From positions 62,001 to 126,000 of the forward strand of contig NZ_FNEA01000011.1 of assembly GCF_900100045.1 (NCBI RefSeq): 64,000 nt of DNA. Reading direction: 5' to 3'. The translations under genes were made by a program, and so were the position numbers. The notes beneath the pieces are model-generated. The model did no database searches. It worked only from the letters and a program-made list of their open reading frames with translations, and had not been told where the DNA came from. Position 1 is the stretch's first letter; each line of letters opens with the position of its first letter. Of the stretch, positions 58,863-64,000 are shown one piece after another. This DNA comes from Paracoccus denitrificans (GTDB lineage: Bacteria; Pseudomonadota; Alphaproteobacteria; Rhodobacterales; Rhodobacteraceae).

Positions 58863-59375
58863 TCATGCTTCTGCGAAGGTCGACAACCGGATTTCCATGG
58901 CAGCTTTGGACACTTGGAACCGCGCCGCAAGGCTTTCTATCGTGGCCTCTGTGACTACGCCGCCAAATTCGTCACGAAGCACCTGTTCGACAAGCGCCAT
59001 CGGCATAACAATGTCCGCCGCCAGACGATTGGCTTCATACTCAATGCGCTCCGGCTCCCCGGAGCGATACAGGACGTTATCCTTGATCCCGTCCGGCGAG
59101 CTGTCAATGACCGCCTTGTGCAGGAAGAAATGGGACAGCTCATGTGCGATGGTGAACCTCTGGCGCTCACGCGCCTCATGCCGGTTCACGCGAATGGTGT
59201 AGTTCCCATCTTCCTTCATGATTTGACCGGAAACACCAGTGCTCATGCTGGACACCTTGATAGAAACGCCCAGCTCCTTTGCGAGTTGCCCGAGCTTTAC
59301 AGGGTATTCTGCAAGATACCGTTCAAGGATTTTCTTGGCAGGCCCTTCAATTCGATTGTACTCACGTGAAGTCAT
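58863..59375 (-). CDS. ImmA/IrrE-family zinc metallopeptidase
   Basis: The 170-residue protein has the zinc motif H-E-L-S-H (H78, E79, H82) and the third ligand E114 in E-Y-E-A-N-R-L-A-A-D-I-V-M-P. ImmA/IrrE peptidases cleave repressors or antitoxin-like proteins in phages, ICEs and defence loci. A C-terminal HTH-like segment (I-E-S-L-A-A-R-F-Q-V-S-K-A-A-M-E-I-R) follows. It lies between a membrane protein gene and the beta-family gene, with 11-base gaps on both sides. Confidence 0.9.
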   Translation of the reverse strand: MTSREYNRIEGPAKKILERYLAEYPVKLGQLAKELGVSIKVSSMSTGVSGQIMKEDGNYTIRVNRHEARERQRFTIAHELSHFFLHKAVIDSSPDGIKDNVLYRSGEPERIEYEANRLAADIVMPMALVEQVLRDEFGGVVTEATIESLAARFQVSKAAMEIRLSTFAEA

Positions 59376-59386
59376 GGTTCTCCCTC

Positions 59387-59788
59387 CTAGCGGTTGCCTG
59401 TGTCGTCTGGATCAAAGTCTTCATCCAGTTCACCACGCGGCCCTTGCCCGAATGCGATTTCGTCAATGCGTGCCTTGATCGCGTCGTCCGACAGCTTCTC
59501 GTTGACCAGTTCGTTTACCCGCTCACTGGCGATCTTCCGGGCTTCAGCCTTGATCCCGCCAAAGGTGAAGAAGGTAACAACCCCGATCCCGATTGCGACC
59601 GCTGCCAACACAGCGGTAACCGCCGTCATCATCGCAGACATAAAGCCAAGATATGTGGGCATCGCGATTGCGGGTTCTTGCATAGTGCCGGGCAGCCCAT
59701 CGACTGCGTCAACGACACCAAGCGACAAGAGCAGATAGCAGAGAACCGCACCACCTAAGAGGCAGGCCACATAACCTACTGCCTTCAT
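59387..59788 (-). CDS. small membrane protein with charged tail
   Basis: The 133-residue protein has two hydrophobic segments (about residues 5-27 and 47-76) and a charged helical C-terminus (K-A-E-A-R-K-I-A-S-E-R-V-N-E-L-V). The family is not recognised. It is the first gene of the membrane protein, ImmA/IrrE, beta-protein unit, so it may anchor or be released by the peptidase system. AT-rich sequence upstream (59,830-59,900) is a likely promoter. Confidence 0.65.
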   Translation of the reverse strand: MKAVGYVACLLGGAVLCYLLLSLGVVDAVDGLPGTMQEPAIAMPTYLGFMSAMMTAVTAVLAAVAIGIGVVTFFTFGGIKAEARKIASERVNELVNEKLSDDAIKARIDEIAFGQGPRGELDEDFDPDDTGNR

Positions 59789-60276
59789 AGCTCCGCTTTG
59801 ACCTGTTCAGGCATTCTGTGCTCCACCTCATATTGTTCTTTTTTTGTTCCTGTCAAGAGGAACTTTCTGCATTGTGACAGTTCGAAGCTGATTTTGCTAG
59901 GGTTTGGATGAACTGCTCACTGCTCACCGCGTACGTTAAACGCAGCAACTTCGACCGGAAGCTCTCATGTTGCACTCCCAGCATCGCATCATTGCTTATG
60001 GCACCCGCGCGCTCATTGCACTGCTAGGAGTGGTTGCCATGTCTTAGGCTGCTCGGTCACTCGCTGCGATGCGCACGAGTGGCTGCTTCAGAGCGCGGCA
60101 CTCAATGATGTGAGAGGTAGCAATGGGCCGTGACCGACAATCGCCTCTGGGGTTACACGGCAAAGTTGCACGCAGGCGGTCCGGCCCGGCGAACTCAGCC
60201 GCGAAGCTCTCGACCTCACCAGAGGGCCGCCTATTGAAACAAAAGGAAGACTCTCTGAAACGCCACAGTGCCAACA
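59789..60276. other. 490-base region without a gene, next to tRNA-Pro
   Basis: No convincing frame is seen. The first 100 bases are AT-rich and probably hold the promoter of the membrane-protein operon. The stretch ends at the 3' end of tRNA-Pro and is the likely right edge of the accessory DNA. I did not find a second copy of the tRNA end within the window. Confidence 0.45.
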
Positions 60277-60353
60277 TGGTCGGAGCGAGAGGATTCGAAC
60301 CTCCGACCCCCTGCTCCCGAAGCAGGTGCGCTACCAGGCTGCGCTACGCTCCG
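60277..60353 (-). tRNA. tRNA-Pro (anticodon CGG)
   Basis: The reverse strand shows acceptor stem C-G-G-A-G-C-G pairing with C-G-C-T-C-C-G, D-loop C-C-T-G-G-T-A-G-C, anticodon loop T-T-C-G-G-G-A giving CGG, T-loop G-T-T-C-G-A-A, and encoded CCA (60279-60277). The length of 77 bases is normal. Its 3' end faces the accessory region, as is common for integration sites. Confidence 0.95.
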
Positions 60354-60429
60354 ACCGTGAGGGGGCAGGTAGCCCCTGGGGCGGCGGAATGCAAGGGGGA
60401 ATCTTGCAGTTCCGGCGCAGAAAACCGCG

Positions 60430-61383
60430 TCATCGCCGCTCGCGCAGCAGGCGCTGCAACAGGCTCCAGCGCGGGGCGGTCACCGCCTCGCCGCCAAAGC
60501 GCGCCCGCGTCGCCGGGCGCAGGCGCGAGGCGCCCAACCGCTCGCGCATCAGGATGTAGAGGCCCGAAGCCATGATCAGCCCCGCGCCCAGCACCGTCGG
60601 CCCGTCCGGGCGCTCGCCGAACAGGAACCAGCCATAGCCAACCGCCCAAAGCATCTGCGAATACTGCATCGGCGCGACATTGGCCGCCTCGCCCGCCTGA
60701 TAGGCCAGGATCAGCAGGAAGCCCGCCGCAAGGCCCAGGGCCGCAATCACGCCGGTCAGCGCCAGGTCGCCCAGCTCCATCGGGCGATAGGCGAAACCCA
60801 GCGAGGCGCCGGTCAGCAGGAAGTTTCCGATCATCGGCCACAGCAGCAGGATCACCGTCCGCTCGGACCGGCCCAGGCGCCGCACGGCGATGGCCGAAAG
60901 CGCGGTCGCCGTCGCCCCCATCAGCGCCGCCAGATGCCCCAGCCCCAGGGGCGTCACGCCGGGGCGCAGCACGATCAGCACGCCGCCAAGCCCGGCGCAG
61001 ACCGCCAGCCAGCGGTGCAGCCCGACCTTTTCACCCAGCAGCGGCACCGACAGCACGGTCACGATCAGCGGCGCGGCGAAGAGGATGGAATAGACCTGCG
61101 CCAAGGGCAGCACGGAAAAGGCGTAAAAGCCGCCGACCCCCGAGGCGACGATGCAAAGCGAACGCAGCCCGACCCAGAACGGGTTGCGCGGCAGCAAGGT
61201 GCCATGCGTCGGGTCGCGCAAAAGCAGCACCGCCAGCGGCGGAAAGGACAGAAGCGCCGAGAAGAACAGGATCTGCAACGCCGGATAGGTCGCGCCCAAA
61301 AGCTTGATGATCACGTCATGGGTCGAATAGAGCCCCATGGACAGAAGGGCGAGCAGCGCGCCCTTGACATTGCCCGCCGTCAT
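60430..61383 (-). CDS. EamA/DMT-superfamily transporter
   Basis: The 317-residue membrane protein has about ten hydrophobic segments in two EamA repeats (first beginning G-A-L-L-A-L-L-S-M-G-L-Y-S, second near residue 150 with L-A-A-L-M-G-A-T-A-T-A-L). Family members export or import metabolites. The substrate is unknown. The C-terminal 30 residues are basic and cytoplasmic. It is the first gene of the right core block after tRNA-Pro. Confidence 0.88.
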   Translation of the reverse strand: MTAGNVKGALLALLSMGLYSTHDVIIKLLGATYPALQILFFSALLSFPPLAVLLLRDPTHGTLLPRNPFWVGLRSLCIVASGVGGFYAFSVLPLAQVYSILFAAPLIVTVLSVPLLGEKVGLHRWLAVCAGLGGVLIVLRPGVTPLGLGHLAALMGATATALSAIAVRRLGRSERTVILLLWPMIGNFLLTGASLGFAYRPMELGDLALTGVIAALGLAAGFLLILAYQAGEAANVAPMQYSQMLWAVGYGWFLFGERPDGPTVLGAGLIMASGLYILMRERLGASRLRPATRARFGGEAVTAPRWSLLQRLLRERR

Positions 61384-61409
61384 GCCCCTCCCCGACGGTT
61401 TGCAGGTTG

Positions 61410-61437
61410 GGCCGCGCCCGGCGATGCGGGCGCGGCC
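61410..61437 (-). terminator. GC hairpin after leuB
   Basis: An 11-pair perfect stem (61410-61420 with 61427-61437) and a six-base loop start seven bases after the leuB stop. There is no T-run after it on the reverse strand, so it may be a weak terminator or a transcript-stabilising hairpin. Confidence 0.6.
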
Positions 61438-61443
61438 GGGATC

Positions 61444-62565
61444 TTACAGCGCCGAAAGCGCCGCGACGATGTGGTCGCCCATCTCGGCGGTCGAGACCGG
61501 CTTGCCGCCCTCGGCGCCCATCAGGTCGCCGGTGCGCACGCCGTCGGCCAGCACCCTCTCGACGGCCTTTTCCAGCAGATCGGCCTCGGCACCCAGGCCG
61601 AAGGAATAGCGCAGGCACATGGCGAAGCTGAGGATGCAGGCGATCGGGTTGGCCTTGCCCTGCCCGGCGATGTCGGGGGCCGAGCCATGCACCGGCTCGT
61701 AAAGCGCCTTGGGCCGGCCGTTCGCCATCGGCGCGCCAAGGCTGGCCGAGGGCAGCATGCCCAGGCTGCCGGTCAGCATCGCCGCCGCATCCGACAGGAT
61801 GTCGCCGAACAGGTTGTCGGTCACGATCACGTCGAATTGGCGCGGGTTGCGCACCAACTGCATGGCGCCGTTGTCGGCATACATGTGCGACAGCTCGACA
61901 TCGGGATATTCGTTGTCATGCACCCATTGCACCTCTTCGCGCCAGAGGATGCCGGATTCCATCACATTGGCCTTTTCCATCGAGCAGACGCGGTTGCTGC
62001 GCTTGCGGGCCAGCTCGAAGGCCGAGCGCGCGACGCGGCGGATCTCTCCGCTGGTATAGCGCTGGGTGTTCACGCCGACGCGGCCGCCCTCGTTGTCGGG
62101 GTTGTTGTCGTCGGCATGGATGCCGCGCGGCTCGCCGAAATAGACGCCCGAGGTCAACTCGCGCACGATCAGGATGTCGAGGCCCGCGACCACCTCGCGC
62201 TTGAGCGAGCTGAAATCGGCCAGCGCGTCGAAGCATTGCGCGGGGCGCAGGTTGGCGAACAGGTCCATTTCCTTGCGCAGGCGCAGCAGCCCGCGCTCGG
62301 GCTTCACCGAAAAGTCGAGATTGTCGTATTTCGGCCCGCCGACGGCGCCCAGCAGCACCGCATCGACCGCCTGCGCCTTGGCCATGGTCTCGTCCGCCAG
62401 AGGCTTGCCGTATTTGTCGTAGGCCGCGCCGCCGACCAGATCCTCGCTGACGTCGAAGGACAGGCCGCGGCTCTTTTCGAACCAGCCGATGACCTTGCGC
62501 ACCTCGGCCATGACCTCGGGGCCGATGCCGTCGCCGGGCAGGATCAGCAGGGAATAGGTCGTCAT
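61444..62565 (-). CDS. leuB: 3-isopropylmalate dehydrogenase
   Basis: This 373-residue NAD-dependent enzyme carries out the third step of leucine synthesis, oxidative decarboxylation of 3-isopropylmalate. Diagnostic features: [10 protein letters not shown] near residue 8, G-A-V-G-G-P-K near 74, [12 protein letters not shown] near 100, the [12 protein letters not shown] motif near 135, and the metal/NAD region [10 protein letters not shown] near 245, then [12 protein letters not shown] 62565 has AGAGG nine bases upstream. Confidence 0.97.
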   Translation of the reverse strand: MTTYSLLILPGDGIGPEVMAEVRKVIGWFEKSRGLSFDVSEDLVGGAAYDKYGKPLADETMAKAQAVDAVLLGAVGGPKYDNLDFSVKPERGLLRLRKEMDLFANLRPAQCFDALADFSSLKREVVAGLDILIVRELTSGVYFGEPRGIHADDNNPDNEGGRVGVNTQRYTSGEIRRVARSAFELARKRSNRVCSMEKANVMESGILWREEVQWVHDNEYPDVELSHMYADNGAMQLVRNPRQFDVIVTDNLFGDILSDAAAMLTGSLGMLPSASLGAPMANGRPKALYEPVHGSAPDIAGQGKANPIACILSFAMCLRYSFGLGAEADLLEKAVERVLADGVRTGDLMGAEGGKPVSTAEMGDHIVAALSAL

Positions 62566-62719
62566 CGCAGGCATCCTCTATGCTTCTGGCTGTTGGCAAT
62601 CGCGTATCCTTGCGCCTCTGCTGCGTCAAGTTCACGGCGAATTGGGTTGCGCCGGCGGGGCGGATCGGGCGGGATGGGCGCGCGAAACCGAAGGCCCAGA
62701 ACAAGCAAGGGAGCAATCC

Positions 62720-63121
62720 ATGAAGGCACTCGCGGCTCTGGCCGGCGCGTTGGTCCTGGGAACAGGCGCGGCGCTGGCGGACGGAGGCATCACCGTAAAG
62801 CTTCCCGATGTCTCGAACCTGTCCGATACCGAGGCGAAATCGCTGATCGCGGAACTGGCGAACGTGAACGTCATCACCTCGAATTGCCCTGATTACGAGA
62901 TCACGGACGGGGAATGGACGCTGATCACCGGCACCGGCGATCTTCTGGCGGCGAAACTGGGACTGGACGCCTCGGCCTATGACCGCAGCTATTACGGGCC
63001 GGCCTTCAAGCTTCTGGACGATCCGGGTGCCTGCGACCGCGTCGGGCCGACGGCCAAGCCGCTGATCCAGCGGCTGGTCGGCATGGGCGGCGGCACCACG
63101 CCGCTGACGCAATCGCAGTAA
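62720..63121 (+). CDS. small secreted hypothetical protein
   Basis: The 133-residue protein has a signal peptide (M-K-A-L-A-A-L-A-G-A-L-V-L-G-T-G-A-A-L-A, cleavage near residue 20). The mature part has two cysteines (N-C-P-D-Y and G-A-C-D-R) that may form a disulfide. A G-x-G-D-L-L-A segment and a repeated L-I pattern are visible, but the family is not recognised. AAGGGAG lies seven bases before the ATG. Confidence 0.75.
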   Translation: MKALAALAGALVLGTGAALADGGITVKLPDVSNLSDTEAKSLIAELANVNVITSNCPDYEITDGEWTLITGTGDLLAAKLGLDASAYDRSYYGPAFKLLDDPGACDRVGPTAKPLIQRLVGMGGGTTPLTQSQ

Positions 63122-63226
63122 GGCACCGGGTTGCCGCGCAGTCGCGGGAAAGCCTCGCATCGCTCACGCAATCGCAATCGTGCGTCGCATCTTGCCCGCG
63201 CCCGCGCCGCGGCCTAGCCTGCGGCC

Positions 63227-64000
63227 ATGACCGCCGATCCGACCTACAGGGGATTCGCGCTGGACGCCGAAACGGCGCTGGCGCTTTTGCAATGGCAGGC
63301 CGAGCTGGGCGCGGACGAGCCCTGTCTCGACGCGCCGCTCGACCGCTATGCCATGCCCGACCGTGCCGAGCCCTCCCCTGCCCCGGCGACCGCCGCCCCG
63401 CAGGCCGCAAACCCGCGCAGCCCGGTTCGGGATGAGGCCGAGGACCTGGTCGCCCGCGCCGAGGCCATGGCAACCGCCGCAACCACGCTGGCCGAACTGG
63501 CCGCCGCCCAGGAAGCCTTCGACGGTATCGAGCTGAAGAAGGGCGCGCGCAATTTCTGTTTCTGCGACGGCAATCCGGCGGCGCGGATCATGATCATCGG
63601 CGAGGCCCCGGGCGAGGAAGAGGACCGGCAGGGCCGCCCCTTCGTCGGCCGGGCGGGCCAGCTTCTGGACCAGATGTTCGGCGCCATCGGCCTGTCGCGC
63701 GAGGCGGTGGATGCGGAACGCGCGCTCTATATCACCAACGTGCTGACCTGGCGCCCCCCCGGCAACCGCCGCCCCGAGCCGGCCGAGATCGCGATGATGC
63801 TGCCTTTCCTGACCCGGCATGTCGAACTGGCGCAGCCGCAACTGCTGGTGCTGATGGGCAACACGCCCTGCATCGCGGCGCTGAACCAGCAAGGCATCCT
63901 GAAACTGCGCGGCAAGTGGACCACGGCCTTCGGCCTGCCGGCGCTGCCCATGGCGCATCCGGCCTATCTGCTGCGCACGCCGCTGGCCAAGCGCGAAGCC
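63227..64000 (+). CDS. uracil-DNA glycosylase (family 4-like), 3' end outside the window
   Basis: The visible 258 residues have an alanine/proline-rich N-terminal part and a UDG domain with I-I-G-E-A-P-G-E-E-E-D-R-Q-G (active site region), P-F-V-G-R-A-G-Q-L-L, T-N-V-L-T-W-R-P-P-G-N-R and, near the edge, P-M-A-H-P-A-Y-L-L-R. These match family 4 uracil-DNA glycosylases that remove uracil from DNA. The open frame runs off the window at 64,000. Cysteine ligands for the expected Fe-S cluster are not all visible in the N-terminal region. Confidence 0.9.
   Translation, partial: MTADPTYRGFALDAETALALLQWQAELGADEPCLDAPLDRYAMPDRAEPSPAPATAAPQAANPRSPVRDEAEDLVARAEAMATAATTLAELAAAQEAFDGIELKKGARNFCFCDGNPAARIMIIGEAPGEEEDRQGRPFVGRAGQLLDQMFGAIGLSREAVDAERALYITNVLTWRPPGNRRPEPAEIAMMLPFLTRHVELAQPQLLVLMGNTPCIAALNQQGILKLRGKWTTAFGLPALPMAHPAYLLRTPLAKREA

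Noticed and set aside
61916-63160. 414-codon reverse frame covering the leuB start and beyond
   Set aside because: It is out of frame with leuB and overlaps a secreted-protein gene on the other strand; composition is not protein-like.

Overview
The window comes from a GC-rich alphaproteobacterium of the Rhodobacterales, probably Paracoccus or a close relative. This is inferred from the protein sequences and from the layout gltD, a small secreted-protein gene, then gltB; no rRNA or species marker is present. Two core-genome blocks (about 1-15,450 and 60,277-64,000) flank roughly 45 kb of mosaic accessory DNA.

Left core block: a membrane protein, threonine dehydratase (ilvA), an Hpt protein divergent from a response-regulator/PP2C phosphatase, a NUDIX hydrolase, tRNA-Leu(CAG), a GMC oxidoreductase, an NDUFA9-like NAD-binding protein, undecaprenyl-diphosphatase (uppP), and glutamate synthase (gltD, secreted protein, gltB), which ends in a clear terminator.

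Accessory region, in order. (a) 15.5-19.3 kb is a scrap zone: a HigBA-like and a VapBC toxin-antitoxin pair, a small HTH regulator, and fragments of a RepB-type partition protein, an IS3 transposase, an hsdR gene and an IS5 transposase. (b) 19.4-35.4 kb is an intact catabolic block: MFS transporter, two SDR dehydrogenases, an alpha/beta hydrolase, a 4HBT thioesterase, hydantoinase/oxoprolinase subunits A and B, a beta-keto acid cleavage enzyme, a PotABCD-type ABC importer, and two regulators (XRE-cupin and GntR-FCD) with repeated operator-like motifs near the promoters. (c) 35.5-46.2 kb is a pile-up of mobile DNA: IS5 and IS3 remnants, an IS110-family element with subterminal inverted repeats, a large serine recombinase broken at both ends, an IS21-family element with a truncated istB, and a Tn7-like tnsA-tnsB-tnsC-tniQ module behind a Ner-like regulator. 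(d) 46.3-50.3 kb holds small regulators, a secreted protein, an hsdR C-terminal remnant, and a SocA/Panacea-type gene overlapping an unrecognised partner. (e) 50.4-56.5 kb is the most interesting locus: four genes joined end to end by ATGA, ATGA and TGATG overlaps, encoding a DnaG-like CHC2/TOPRIM primase, a 1062-residue reverse transcriptase of the unknown-group/defence type, a stand-alone nitrilase with an intact catalytic triad, and a DEDDh exonuclease. (f) 57-60 kb holds an internally deleted IS5 element and a three-gene operon: membrane protein, ImmA/IrrE peptidase, beta-family protein.

Right core block: tRNA-Pro(CGG), whose 3' end faces the accessory DNA, a DMT transporter, leuB, a small secreted protein, and the start of a uracil-DNA glycosylase that runs off the window. 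The accessory DNA looks like a multi-layer integration hotspot carrying a candidate anti-phage system.
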